Shown here: piece after piece, positions 24,137 to 32,989 of the stretch
Position numbering within the stretch: the stretch's first letter is position 1
Layout: each line of letters opens with the position of its first letter
NCBI GenBank assembly: GCA_035571515.1
Contig: DATNCQ010000214.1
Coordinates: forward strand, 1 to 64,000
Direction of reading: 5' to 3'
Source: Gp6-AA40 sp035571515
Lineage (GTDB): Bacteria; Acidobacteriota; Vicinamibacteria; Vicinamibacterales; UBA2999
DNA length: 64,000 nucleotides
The notes under the pieces: model-generated
What the model saw: the letters and a program-made list of their open reading frames with translations, nothing else
Told to the model about the DNA's origin: nothing
The model's database searches: none
Translations under genes and position numbers: made by a program

Positions 24137-25222
24137 CTGAGTGCCCGCGGCGTGCATCTCCATCACGCTGTGATCGGCGGTCGCCTTGCCGGGCGCATCG
24201 GCGAAGCCGCCGCCCTCCATCTTGCCGCTCACCGTGTGCAGCCTGTTGCCGATGAACGCGACCGCGTTGCCGTGCACGGCGCCCGGCAGCGACGGCAGGA
24301 TGTCCCAGCGATTGGCGGCCGGGTCGTAGGTCTCGAGCGAGCGAAACGCCGCGCTGTAGCGCTCGTTCTGGACCTCGCCGCCGGACACGTAGATCCTGCC
24401 GTTGTAGGTGGCCCAGCCGCCGCCGCTGCGCGGGCTGATCATCCGCGCCTTCGCCACGCCCCACAGATCCCTCGCGGGGTCGTACTCCTCGACGACGTCG
24501 GTGTTGCTCGAGGTGGTGACGAACCCATGGCCGATGCGGCCGCCGATGACGTAGATCTTCCCGTTCACCACGCCGGAGAACGCGTGGTTGCGGCCCGTCG
24601 GCATCGCGCTCTTCGTCGTCCAGGTGTTGGCCGCGGGGTCGTACATCTGGTTGACGCCAAGGACGCGCGCCGGTCCCTGGCCGTTGAACGCGACATCATT
24701 CGTGTTGTCCATCGTCGTCACGCCGCCGATGACGTAGATCCGGCCGCCGACATTCTCCGCAATCGCCGAGCAGCGCTTCCCCGGCATCGGCGCCAGCGCC
24801 TTGTACGTGTCCGCGGCGGGGTCGTACTCCCAGGCGTTGTCGACCGGCGCCCAGCCGTTGGCGCCGGCGCCGCCCACCGGCCGCTGGCAGCCGCCGAAGA
24901 AATAGATCTTGCCGTTCATCACCGTCTGCGCCTGATGGTGCACGGCGACGGGCAGCCCCTTCTTCCGCGTCCACTTGTCCGGGCCGGGGTCGTACTCCCA
25001 CACCATCGCCGGCGCCGGCTGACCGGTCGTGCCGTAGCCGCCGATGACGTACATCTTGTTGTTCACCGAGACGCCGTACAGCTCCTCTTCCGGAACGGGG
25101 AACGGGGCGGCCTTCACCCAGCGCAACGTGGGGTCCTGGGCGCGAAGCACCGGTTGCATGGCGAGGGCGCCAAGCGCCAGGGCACCGACGACGGCGGCAG
25201 TCGAAAGAGTTCGTGTCCTCAT
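24134..25222 (-). CDS. Secreted kelch-repeat beta-propeller
   Basis: 362 residues; signal peptide ending VLRAQ. About six kelch blades, each with the GG doublet after hydrophobic strands: MYVIGGYG, IYFFGGCQ, IYVIGGVT, IYVIGGRI, IYVSGGEV and a degenerate last blade (LHTVSGKMEGG). Conserved inter-blade segments are VAVHHQAQTV, PGKRCSAIAE, GRNHAFSGVV, DVVEEYDPA and PRSGGGWATY. Similar secreted propellers include galactose-oxidase-like and carbohydrate-binding proteins, but no Cu-Tyr/Cys site is seen here. One of six paralogues in the window. It sits 12 bases downstream of the next kelch gene and ends on a G/T-rich tandem repeat. Function unknown. Confidence 0.9.
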   Translation of the reverse strand: MRTRTLSTAAVVGALALGALAMQPVLRAQDPTLRWVKAAPFPVPEEELYGVSVNNKMYVIGGYGTTGQPAPAMVWEYDPGPDKWTRKKGLPVAVHHQAQTVMNGKIYFFGGCQRPVGGAGANGWAPVDNAWEYDPAADTYKALAPMPGKRCSAIAENVGGRIYVIGGVTTMDNTNDVAFNGQGPARVLGVNQMYDPAANTWTTKSAMPTGRNHAFSGVVNGKIYVIGGRIGHGFVTTSSNTDVVEEYDPARDLWGVAKARMISPRSGGGWATYNGRIYVSGGEVQNERYSAAFRSLETYDPAANRWDILPSLPGAVHGNAVAFIGNRLHTVSGKMEGGGFADAPGKATADHSVMEMHAAGTQ

Positions 25223-25234
25223 GATCGGTCCCCG

Positions 25235-26290
25235 TCAGTTGGTCCGGCCCGTTGCGGCGGGCAATTCCATCACGCTGTGATCGGCGGTTGCCGGCGCCAT
25301 CTGATCGGGCAGGCCGCCGTTCTCCATCTTGCCGCTCACGTTGTGCAGCCGGCTGCCGATGAACGACATGGCGTTGCCGTGCACCGCCCCGGGCAGCGCC
25401 GGCAGGAGCTGCCACGTGTCGGTGGCGGGGTCGTACGCCTCGAGGGCGCGGAACGACGCCATCACCTCGCGCGAGATCCACTCGCCGCCGCCGATGTAGA
25501 TCTTTCCGTTGTAGGTGGCGTAGCCGCCGCCGCTGCGCGCGGTCGGCATCCGCTGCTTGACGCCGCCCCAGGTGTTGGTCGCCGGGTCGTACTCCTCGAC
25601 CACGTCGGTGTTGCTGCTGTAGGGAATCATGCCGGCCGACTGCCGTCCGCCGATGACATAGATCTTGTTGTTCACCACGCCGACGAAGGCGTGATTGCGC
25701 GTCGTCGGCATCGGGCTGAGGTCGGTGGCGCTCCACGTGTTGGCGACCGGGTCGAACGCCTGGTTGCGGCCGCTGATGCGGCTGCCCTTCCCGTTCTCGA
25801 ACGGCTCGATGCCGCCGATCAAGTAGATCTTGCCGTTCACCGTCGCCGCCACGGCCGAGCAGCGCGGCCCCGGAATCGGCGCCATCGCGCGGTAGTTGTC
25901 GGTCGCGGGGTCGTATTCCCAGACGTTGGTGACCGCGTCGGTCCCGAAGATGCCCTGCTTGCAGCCGCCGAGGACGTAGATCTTGTTGTTGAAGACCGCC
26001 TGCGCCTGGTGATGCACGCGCTGCGGGAGCACCTTCTTCTTCGCCCACTTGTCGGGACCAGGGTCGTACTCGTAGACGAGGCCCGGCGGGTTGCCGAACG
26101 GCATATAGCCGAAGCCGCCGATCACGTACATCTTGCCGTTGACGGTGACGGCGTACAGCTCCTCTTCAGGTTCGGGGAACGGCGCCGCCTTCACCCAGCG
26201 CAGGCCGCCCTGCGCGGCGAGGCGCACCGTCCCGGCGGCTGCGCCGATGAGCGAGACAGCCGTAATAAATGCAAGTGAACGCCTGAACAT
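25235..26290 (-). CDS. Secreted kelch-repeat beta-propeller
   Basis: About 351 residues from ATG 26290 (AGGAGGAAG upstream). Signal peptide MFRRSLAFITAVSLIGAAAG. Kelch blades: MYVIGGFG, IYVLGGCK, IYLIGGIE, IYVIGGRQ, IYIGGGEW and a last LHNVSGKMENGG. It shares the VHHQAQAV, GPRCSAVAA, TRNHAFVGVV, NTDVVEEYDPAT and ARSGGGYATY blocks with the gene at 24134 and with 32990. The paralogues are close enough to suggest tandem duplication. The two His in the HHQAQ loop and the His in RNHA and VHGNA recur at equivalent places in most copies and could line one face of the propeller. Confidence 0.9.
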   Translation of the reverse strand: MFRRSLAFITAVSLIGAAAGTVRLAAQGGLRWVKAAPFPEPEEELYAVTVNGKMYVIGGFGYMPFGNPPGLVYEYDPGPDKWAKKKVLPQRVHHQAQAVFNNKIYVLGGCKQGIFGTDAVTNVWEYDPATDNYRAMAPIPGPRCSAVAATVNGKIYLIGGIEPFENGKGSRISGRNQAFDPVANTWSATDLSPMPTTRNHAFVGVVNNKIYVIGGRQSAGMIPYSSNTDVVEEYDPATNTWGGVKQRMPTARSGGGYATYNGKIYIGGGEWISREVMASFRALEAYDPATDTWQLLPALPGAVHGNAMSFIGSRLHNVSGKMENGGLPDQMAPATADHSVMELPAATGRTN

Positions 26291-26320
26291 CCGACTTCCT
26301 CCTGCGTGCGCGATTGTAAC

Positions 26321-26364
26321 TTCTTCCACTTTTCCACTTTTCCACTTTTCCACTTTTCCACTTA
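26321..26364 (-). repeat. 8-base tandem repeat (AAGTGGAA) abutting a stop codon
   Basis: On the minus strand TAAGTGGAAAAGTGGAAAAG.., five units of 8 bases. The leading TAA is the stop codon of the VOC gene at 26362. The same unit occurs at 29866-29959, 32901-32983 and 50881-50955. Confidence 0.85.
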
Positions 26365-26847
26365 TGCCCCGTAGATCATGAATTCCAGCAGGTTGCCATC
26401 CGGATCGCGGACGTAGGTGCTGGAGCCGGTCTTTCGTCTTCCACCTGCGCGATCGACCGGCCCGATCTCGACCTTCACGCTCGCGTTCTGCAGCCAGGCT
26501 TTCAGCGCCGCGGCCGTGCCGTCCCACACGAAGCAGAAATCGCCCGCCGGCGGCTTCGCCGCTGCCGCGCGCAGCGTGAACGACGGATCCTGCCAGCGCG
26601 CCGGCCGATGGAAATTGATCATCTGGCTGCCGACGTAGACCGACACCGCGTTCTCGCTCTCATTCAGCTGAAATCCGAGCCGGCGATAGAAGGCGATCAT
26701 CGCCTCGACGTTCTGCATCGGCACCGCGACGTGATCGAACGCGCTGACACGATTGACCTGCTGTCCCTGCACATCGGCACCACGCGCCACCGCGCCGACG
26801 GCAGCCAGCGTCGTGACAAACGTCCGCCGTGACGGCTTCCCGGGCAT
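26362..26847 (-). CDS. Exported VOC (glyoxalase/bleomycin-resistance fold) protein
   Basis: 161 residues from ATG 26847; the N-terminus MPGKPSRRTFVTTLAAVG resembles a Tat signal. The mature part is a single VOC domain: FDHVAVPMQNVEAMIAFYRR (first metal-ligand His), LGFQLNES, QMINFHRP (His), then SSTYVRDPDGNLLEFM with the terminal Glu ligand. The fold covers dioxygenases, glyoxalases and fosfomycin-type enzymes; the reaction cannot be told. A periplasmic VOC protein among kelch propellers recurs at 35368, hinting at a shared pathway. The stop codon is the first base triplet of an AAGTGGAA repeat array. Confidence 0.85.
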   Translation of the reverse strand: MPGKPSRRTFVTTLAAVGAVARGADVQGQQVNRVSAFDHVAVPMQNVEAMIAFYRRLGFQLNESENAVSVYVGSQMINFHRPARWQDPSFTLRAAAAKPPAGDFCFVWDGTAAALKAWLQNASVKVEIGPVDRAGGRRKTGSSTYVRDPDGNLLEFMIYGA

Positions 26848-26870
26848 ACAGCGCCACCTTTCGTTCAACC

Positions 26871-26902
26871 TCCAGCCACCAACCACCAACGACCCACCAC
26901 TA
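26871..26902 (-). repeat. 7-base tandem repeat (GGTTGGT/GGTCGTT) abutting a stop codon
   Basis: Minus strand TAGTGGTGGGTCGTTGGTGG.. The TAG is the stop codon of the 987-residue protein gene at 26900. Confidence 0.75.
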
Positions 26903-29863
26903 ACGGCGCCGCGACGGGTCGATCCCGAACGTCTCTTTCAACCAGATCCAGATCGGCGGCAGCGATGATACGCCGGATGCCGCGAACGCGGCGCTGCTGA
27001 TCTGCTGCGCCTTCGCGCGCTGGCCCGACAGGCACAGCGAATAGATGTAGAGGACGAACGCGTTGTCGCGCACCTCGGGCGAGGCGGTCGCGCGGTCGAA
27101 CGCGTCCGCGGCCGCGCGATAGCTCCTCTCCGAGAGCAGCCGGATGGCGAGGTGATACTGCAGCAGCGGGTTCATCAGCTCCTCCGGCGTCGCGTTGGCC
27201 ACCACCTGCTGGATGTCCGCGTTGCTGGCCAGCCGCCACATGACGGGGGTTCCAACTGTCGATCCCGTGAGCACCCGGTGGACGTCGTCGAGCGCGAGCG
27301 ACTGCCTGACCAGGCTGCCGTACATGTGCGCGTTGATCACACGCTGCACGTCGAAGTACGGAATCGAGGAGCCGATCGCCGACGCGGGCCAGAGCCGCGC
27401 GATGAGCGGGCTCGTCTGGAAGCGCGTACTGGCGGCGCCGGTATCCGTGATGCTCGCAAAGAGGCGCGTCGATTCCTCCTGCGACGAGGACGGTGCTTCG
27501 ATCAGCTTCGGGTTGTCGTCCGTGAGCGGCGTGGCGCCGTCGACGAGGGCGCGGACGAAGGTGGCGTCGCCGATGAAGAGCGCGCCAAGCTGCTCGGGAC
27601 GCTCGATGCCGAGGCGCTTCATCTCGGCGGCGGTCGTGGGCGTGCTCCATTGCGCCCTGAACTGCTGATCGGAAACCGGGTCGGGCCCCGGGTGCGGTCC
27701 GGCCGCGTCACGACTCCCAGCCATCATCAGGTTCGTCCCCGATCCGTTCCACAGCGAGCAGTCGTCGAACACGTCGCAGAACGCACGCAGGATCGCTTTC
27801 GCGGCGACGTCACTCAGGTCCGCCAACGGCAGCCAGTACGTGACGATGCCGCGATCGGCGAGGCGGTCGTGAATCAGCTGGAAGTACTCGCGCGAGTAGA
27901 GGTTCTCGACGCCGGCGATCCCGGGCGGCGGCGGCTCGCCGGTGATCAGGTCGAACTGCCGATCGCTGGCCTGCAGGAAGTAGCGGCCGTCCTCGATGTG
28001 CACGCGCATCCGAGGATCCCGCAGCGGCTGCTGGCGCTCGTCCGGGAAAACGACAGGCGCCATCGACAGGATGTCGCGCGAGAGATCGACCAGATCGATC
28101 GACTCGATGGCCGCGCTGTCGGTGAGCGCCTTCGCCGTATTGCCGACGCCGTAGCCAATCAGCAGCGCGCGCTTCACGTCCGGGTGCACCGCGACTGGCC
28201 AGTAGACATACAGCTTCTGGTACCGCCGCACGCCGTATCCGGTCGTGGACATCGAGAAGGAGTTCGTCAGCATGACGTCCGAGACCGGCTTGCCCAGCAG
28301 CATCCGCTGGAAGAAGACGATGGTCTCGGTGACGCCCTCGCGCACCGCGACCAGGCGCCGTTCCGGCTCTCCTTCAGCCCATCGTTCGACAGGAATCGAC
28401 AGGAGACGGGCGTTCAGCTGTCCGAAGGGAAACAGCGCCAGGCCGAGCGCGCACACCGCGGCCGCAACCCACGTGGACGGGCGCGTGCGCGCGAACAGCA
28501 GCAGGCCGATCGACGTGTACATCGCCGCCGCGGCGAAGAACGACTTCTCGACGCCAAGGCCGGGCAGCAATACGAATCCGGCCGCCAGCGATCCGATTGC
28601 GGCGCCGCTGGTGTTGACGAGCGTCAGAACGCCGGCGGCTTCGACGTCCGAGGCGAGCCCGCTCCTCAGCGCCGCGCCGACCAGCGGAAAAAAGATGCCC
28701 GATACGAACGAGACCGGGAGCATGAGCGGCAGGCTCAGGCGCAGGATCGCCTCGGGCTGCGCAATCGACGACAACCCGAACGGCGCGATGACCGATGGGA
28801 ACGCCGCGTACGACGTCACGGTCGCCACGGCCGCGGCAAACGCGACCGGCGCCGCAAAGCGATGCGCCCCTGGGACCACGCGCATCCAGAGCGACGCGGC
28901 GAGACCACCGAGCGCGATGCCGGCAAGGACGACGCCGAGCATCACCGGGAAGGCGTCGGAGTGCCCCTTGACGAAGAGGAGGAGGAAGCGGAACCAGATG
29001 ACTTCGAGCGCGAGCAGGCAGAATCCGGCTCCGAAGGCTGCCGCCAGCCACCGGAGTCTGCCGGGTCCACGATGCGGTGGCGCCGGGTCCGAAAGGACCC
29101 GGCCTACATCAGGCCTGGTGACACGCGGCCTACGTACGGACTCCGAGGGTACGTGGGGCGGGTCCCGCCGAGCACTCCGTACGTGGGGCGGGTCCCGCCG
29201 AGCACCGGTTTCCTGCGAGGCGGACCCGCCGAACGACAATCCGGACCCGCCGGACAGCACTCCCGCCACCGCCGCCGCGAGCAGATTCAATGCGCCGGCA
29301 GCGAGTGCGGTGCCCCTGATGCCGAACCGGCCAACCAGGAACATCTCCCCTGCGACCACGCCCGCCATCGCGCCGAGCGTGTTCCATCCGTACAGCGCGC
29401 CGAGCACGCGGCCGAACCGCCCTTCGTCCTTCTGACTCCGGCGCATCAGGGCCGTCGTCAGCAACGGCAGCGTGATCCCCATCGCCGTTGAGGGAATCAG
29501 CAGCAGGCCGAACGCGACCAGCAGCCGCAGCGGGTTGAGCGCCCACGGCCGATCGAGGAGCGGCCGGAACACCGGCGCGAGCGCCGAGCCGAGAACGGGA
29601 AGAACGAACACGAGGCCGACGCCGGTGAGCGCTATCGCGGCTTCGGCTATTGCGTACGCGCGGATTGGATTCGACAGCCGCTGGCCCCATCGCGCGGCGA
29701 GCGCATTGCCGAGCGCGAGTCCGGCCATGAAGCCCGCGAGCACGAGGCTCGACGCCCAGACGCTGTTGCCGAAGGCCAACCCCGCCTGCCGGAACCAAAG
29801 CGTTTCGAAGATGAGGGCTGATGCGCCGGAGAAGAAGAAGACGGCGCTGAGGAGAGCTCCCAT
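26900..29863 (-). CDS. Membrane-bound spermidine-synthase-like protein (MFS-type helices plus SAM-binding domain and C-terminal helical tail)
   Basis: 987 residues. Residues 1 to about 205 and about 275-480 are two bundles of six or more membrane helices (start MGALLSAVFFFSGASALIFE). They are followed by a soluble aminopropyltransferase-like domain with ALLIGYGVGNTAKAL (SAM loop), ESIDLVDLS (acidic ribose contact) and EDGRYFLQAS...FDLITGEPPPP. In true spermidine synthases the catalytic Asp sits in a D-x-x-D region; here the site reads DLITGEP, so activity is uncertain. About 150 C-terminal residues form TPR-like helices (YRAAADAFDRATASPEVRDN). Residues about 215-270 between the helix bundles are encoded by dispersed repeats. 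Relatives are common in soil bacteria and uncharacterised. Confidence 0.85.
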   Translation of the reverse strand: MGALLSAVFFFSGASALIFETLWFRQAGLAFGNSVWASSLVLAGFMAGLALGNALAARWGQRLSNPIRAYAIAEAAIALTGVGLVFVLPVLGSALAPVFRPLLDRPWALNPLRLLVAFGLLLIPSTAMGITLPLLTTALMRRSQKDEGRFGRVLGALYGWNTLGAMAGVVAGEMFLVGRFGIRGTALAAGALNLLAAAVAGVLSGGSGLSFGGSASQETGARRDPPHVRSARRDPPHVPSESVRRPRVTRPDVGRVLSDPAPPHRGPGRLRWLAAAFGAGFCLLALEVIWFRFLLLFVKGHSDAFPVMLGVVLAGIALGGLAASLWMRVVPGAHRFAAPVAFAAAVATVTSYAAFPSVIAPFGLSSIAQPEAILRLSLPLMLPVSFVSGIFFPLVGAALRSGLASDVEAAGVLTLVNTSGAAIGSLAAGFVLLPGLGVEKSFFAAAAMYTSIGLLLFARTRPSTWVAAAVCALGLALFPFGQLNARLLSIPVERWAEGEPERRLVAVREGVTETIVFFQRMLLGKPVSDVMLTNSFSMSTTGYGVRRYQKLYVYWPVAVHPDVKRALLIGYGVGNTAKALTDSAAIESIDLVDLSRDILSMAPVVFPDERQQPLRDPRMRVHIEDGRYFLQASDRQFDLITGEPPPPGIAGVENLYSREYFQLIHDRLADRGIVTYWLPLADLSDVAAKAILRAFCDVFDDCSLWNGSGTNLMMAGSRDAAGPHPGPDPVSDQQFRAQWSTPTTAAEMKRLGIERPEQLGALFIGDATFVRALVDGATPLTDDNPKLIEAPSSSQEESTRLFASITDTGAASTRFQTSPLIARLWPASAIGSSIPYFDVQRVINAHMYGSLVRQSLALDDVHRVLTGSTVGTPVMWRLASNADIQQVVANATPEELMNPLLQYHLAIRLLSERSYRAAADAFDRATASPEVRDNAFVLYIYSLCLSGQRAKAQQISSAAFAASGVSSLPPIWIWLKETFGIDPSRRR
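29050..29245. repeat. Repeat cluster (two identical 27-base copies of GTACGTGGGGCGGGTCCCGC-type element) inside a coding frame
   Basis: Identical 27-base copies at 29149-29175 and 29179-29205, plus inverted half-copies (GGCGGACCCGCC near 29220) and CCGGGTCC/GGACCCGG palindromes at 29083-29102. All read through in frame as Arg/Pro/Asp-rich linker (ARRDPPHV twice). The core matches 23-42 and 36403-36422. Confidence 0.8.
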
Positions 29864-29865
29864 AA

Positions 29866-29959
29866 AGTGGAAGAAGTGGAAAAGTGGAAAAGTGGAAGAA
29901 GTAAGTTAAAACTTGTCTACTTACTTTTCCACTTTTCCACTTCTCTACTTTTCCACTTA
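29866..29959. repeat. Two AAGTGGAA arrays in inverted orientation (large hairpin) between genes
   Basis: 29866-29907 carries AAGTGGAA-type units on the plus strand; 29920-29958 carries the complement. Together they form arms of about 38 bases around TAAAACTTGTCT. Read on the minus strand the array begins TAAGTGGAAAAG, where TAA is the stop codon of the TonB receptor at 29957. The other arm ends 3 bases before the next gene's start codon. Confidence 0.85.
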
Positions 29960-32881
29960 GTACGTGAACCGCAGGGCCACTTCGGCCTGCCGCATCGGGG
30001 CCGCCGACACGCTGGTGCCGAAAGCCGGCGACAGCGCGTTGGTCGTCCACGCGCCGATGATGTTCGTCCGGTTGAACAGGTTGAACACCTGTCCGATCAG
30101 TTCGACGCGCCGTGCCGCGCTCAGCGCGATCGACTTGCTGGCGCGGATGTCGAGCGCGTAGAACTCGTTGGTGCTGAAGTTCGGCGAGATGGCCGGAAGG
30201 GCCGGCGTCTGCGCCGCGCGCCACGCGTTGACCGCCGCCAGCATGGCCGCGTCGTTGCCGCGGTTGAAGACGTTGCGGTTCGTGCCCGGCACGTAGTCCG
30301 TGTTGTTGCCGTCGCCGTTGATATCGATGCCGGCGATGGCGCTGAACGGCATCGTCGAGCGCGCGCTGAACACGCCGCCGAAGATCACCTGGCCGGGCAG
30401 CATCACGGAGCCGCTGGCCACGAGCGTGTGGAGCCGGTCGCTGTTGTTGGGACCCTCGTCGAACTCGAGGTGCGCGGAGTCGGTGACGACCGACTGCGTG
30501 CCGCCCGAGTTGTTCACGTTGCCGTGGCTGCCCGACAGCGTATACGACACGAGGTACATGTAATTGTGCTCGAGCCGCTTCTCGAGCCGGACGAGCAGCG
30601 CCTTGTAGTTCATGAACCCGATCGACTGCGCCTGCAGCACGCGCGCGAACTGCGGCAGCGGACGCGCGCCCGCCGTGCCGCCGCTGCGCGGGTTGATGTC
30701 GATGGTCATCGGCACCTTCGACATGTGGTTGTAGACGCCGTCCACGTGCAGCGCGATCGCCCCGGTGAGCGCCCGCGACACGCCGACGGTGTAGGCGGCC
30801 GACTGCAGGTTCTCCAGATCGTCGGCCATCACCTGGATGTTGGCCGGTGCGGTCGAGACGAACGTCAGCGGATCGCGGCCGCCGTACGGATCGGGATATG
30901 TCGGGTTGGCGATGATCGCCGTCGGCTGCCTGAAGTTGTTCAGCTCCGCCGACGTAATCTGCAGGTTCATCGGGTTGTAGTAGATCCCGTAGTCGCCGCG
31001 CACCACGGTTTTCGTGTCGTTGCGCACGTCCCACGCGAAGCCGACGCGCGGACCGAAGTTGTTCCTGTCGCCGCGCTGGTCGAAATGCACGAGCGGCGCC
31101 AGGCTCGCCCCGGTGCCCGTGGTCGGGAAGAGCGGCGTGCCGTACACGGGGTCCTTCGCGTCGAGCGACAGTCCCTGGTTGAAGCCGTGCATCTGGTAGT
31201 CGTAGCGGAGACCGAGGTTCAGCGTGACGCCGCCGGCGGGCTTCCACTCGTCTTCCACGTAATAGTTCGTCATGACGTTCGGCGTGAACGTCGGCAGCTT
31301 CACGAGGTTGCCCGACGAGAACTGACGCACGGAGCCCGCCACCGGGACGAACGACGCCAGGTTCGCCGGGTTGAACGGCTGATCCACCGAGAAGGTCCAC
31401 GCCCCGAGCGACGGCCGGTTGTCGCCGTGCACGGCGAGTTCCTGCGCGCCGGCGCCGAATTTCCAGGTGTGCGTGCCGGTCGTCATCGACAGGTCGTCAC
31501 GCAGTTCGCGCGAAATCTGCTTCGTATAGAAGTTGCCGCTCGTGCCCCAGCTGAGACTTGGGAACGTGTAGGTCGCCGTCAGCGGCGCGGACCGCGCGGG
31601 CGAGCTGTCGAACAGGTCCTCCTGCGGCTCGACGCCCGGCGGGTGCTGGCGGAAGTGATAGTTCGTGTACTGCCCGCGAATCTCGTTCAGCACTCTCGGC
31701 GACAGCACCCACGTATGCGCGCCCGCCCACGAGTAGCGCTTCTGCTTGATGCCGCCGCCCGAGAACCACGGCGTCGACGACGAGGCCGAACAGCCCTCGC
31801 ACGTGAAGTCGGAGATCTGCCACGCGTAGCGCGCGAAGAGCGATTGCCGCTGATTGATCTGCGCGTCGCCGCGCGTGAACGACATGTGGTTGTATTCGGG
31901 ACTCTCGAAGACGCCGTTCATGTTGCCGTAGAACTGCGGGACCCGCACGACGACGTTGTCGTACAGGTTGTTCTGCAGGCCTTCGGCCGCCTCGAAGAAG
32001 TGCACGCGGTCTTTGACCACGGGACCGCCAATCGCGAAGCCGTACTGATGACGGCTGAAATTCGGCTTCGGCTGCCCCGCCGCCTTGGCAAACGGATCGA
32101 CCGCGTTCAGCGCCTTATTGCGATAGAACTCGAACGCCTCGCCGTGCAGGGCGTTGGTCCCGCTCTTGGTCGCCATCGAGACGGCGCCGCCGGCGGTCCA
32201 CCCGTATTCAGCGGGCGACTGGCTGACGAACACCTTGAACTCCTGGATCGCCGACTGCGGGAAGTCCTGCCGTGGCTCGCCCGTGTTGCCTTCCTTGTTC
32301 CACACGCCGTCGACGAGCAGCGCCGAGCCGTTGGTGAACGCGCCGGCGCCGATGTTCGAGTTGGCCTTGCGCGCGCGCACGGCATCCTGGTTCGTGCCCG
32401 GCAGCAGCAGCGCGAGATCCATCGGCTGGCGCGTGGCCAGCGGCAGCATCTGCATCTGGTCCTGCGTGACGATCCCCGAGACGTCGGTCTTGGCGACCTC
32501 GATCACGGGCGCCTCGCCGGTGACGGTCACCGACTCCTGCAGCCCCTGCACCTGCAGCGTCACGTTGCGCGTCGTCTCGCTGCCGACGGCCACCGTGATG
32601 TCGGGCACTGTGACGGTGCCGAAGCCCTGCAGCTCGGCCTTCAGCTCGTAGCGTCCCGGGATGAGGCCGGCCAACCGGAACCGGCCGTCCGCCTCGGTCG
32701 TGATGTCCCGCATCGCGCCGGTGTCGACGTTGCGGGCGGTGACCGTGACGCCCGGCAGCACGCCGCCCTGCGCGTCGCTGATGATGCCGGCGATGACGCC
32801 GTTGGTGGTCTGCGCCATCGCGGGCGCCGCCATGAAGGCGAATGTGAAGAGCAGCGCCGCGAGTAGAGCCCGTCGCAACAT
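29957..32881 (-). CDS. TonB-dependent receptor with carboxypeptidase-regulatory domain
   Basis: 974 residues from ATG 32881 (GAGGGGGGAC upstream). An in-frame extension to 32971 only translates the tandem repeat and is rejected. Signal peptide MLRRALLAALLFTFAFMAAP, then CarboxypepD_reg domain (GIISDAQGGVLPGVTVTARN), plug with VTGEAPVIEVAKTDVSGIVT and a GTNALHGEAFEFYRNKALNA segment, and a long barrel ending AEVALRFTY. Cys in DFTCEGCSASSS suggest an extracellular disulphide loop. It is placed among kelch genes; the substrate is unknown. The stop codon coincides with a repeat array. Confidence 0.93.
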   Translation of the reverse strand: MLRRALLAALLFTFAFMAAPAMAQTTNGVIAGIISDAQGGVLPGVTVTARNVDTGAMRDITTEADGRFRLAGLIPGRYELKAELQGFGTVTVPDITVAVGSETTRNVTLQVQGLQESVTVTGEAPVIEVAKTDVSGIVTQDQMQMLPLATRQPMDLALLLPGTNQDAVRARKANSNIGAGAFTNGSALLVDGVWNKEGNTGEPRQDFPQSAIQEFKVFVSQSPAEYGWTAGGAVSMATKSGTNALHGEAFEFYRNKALNAVDPFAKAAGQPKPNFSRHQYGFAIGGPVVKDRVHFFEAAEGLQNNLYDNVVVRVPQFYGNMNGVFESPEYNHMSFTRGDAQINQRQSLFARYAWQISDFTCEGCSASSSTPWFSGGGIKQKRYSWAGAHTWVLSPRVLNEIRGQYTNYHFRQHPPGVEPQEDLFDSSPARSAPLTATYTFPSLSWGTSGNFYTKQISRELRDDLSMTTGTHTWKFGAGAQELAVHGDNRPSLGAWTFSVDQPFNPANLASFVPVAGSVRQFSSGNLVKLPTFTPNVMTNYYVEDEWKPAGGVTLNLGLRYDYQMHGFNQGLSLDAKDPVYGTPLFPTTGTGASLAPLVHFDQRGDRNNFGPRVGFAWDVRNDTKTVVRGDYGIYYNPMNLQITSAELNNFRQPTAIIANPTYPDPYGGRDPLTFVSTAPANIQVMADDLENLQSAAYTVGVSRALTGAIALHVDGVYNHMSKVPMTIDINPRSGGTAGARPLPQFARVLQAQSIGFMNYKALLVRLEKRLEHNYMYLVSYTLSGSHGNVNNSGGTQSVVTDSAHLEFDEGPNNSDRLHTLVASGSVMLPGQVIFGGVFSARSTMPFSAIAGIDINGDGNNTDYVPGTNRNVFNRGNDAAMLAAVNAWRAAQTPALPAISPNFSTNEFYALDIRASKSIALSAARRVELIGQVFNLFNRTNIIGAWTTNALSPAFGTSVSAAPMRQAEVALRFTY

Positions 32882-32900
32882 GTGTCCCCCTCTGTGCACG

Positions 32901-32983
32901 TTCAACTTACTTTCCACTTTCAACTTACTTTCCACTTTCAACTTACTTTTCCACTTTTCCACTTCTTCCACTTTTCCACTTCT
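32901..32983 (-). repeat. Tandem repeat (AAGTGGAA and 18-base AAGTTGAAAGTGGAAAGT-type units) after a kelch gene
   Basis: On the minus strand AGAAGTGGAAAAGTGGAAG.. begins 7-10 bases after the TGA at 32990, then changes to 18-base units AAGTAAGTTGAAAGTGGA repeated twice. It ends near the ribosome site of the downstream TonB receptor gene. Confidence 0.8.
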
Positions 32984-32989
32984 CTGCCG

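Noticed and set aside
32881..32971. N-terminal extension of the TonB receptor (KWKSKLKVESKLKVESKL)
   Set aside because: It only translates the tandem repeat; the signal peptide and a strong ribosome site support ATG 32881.
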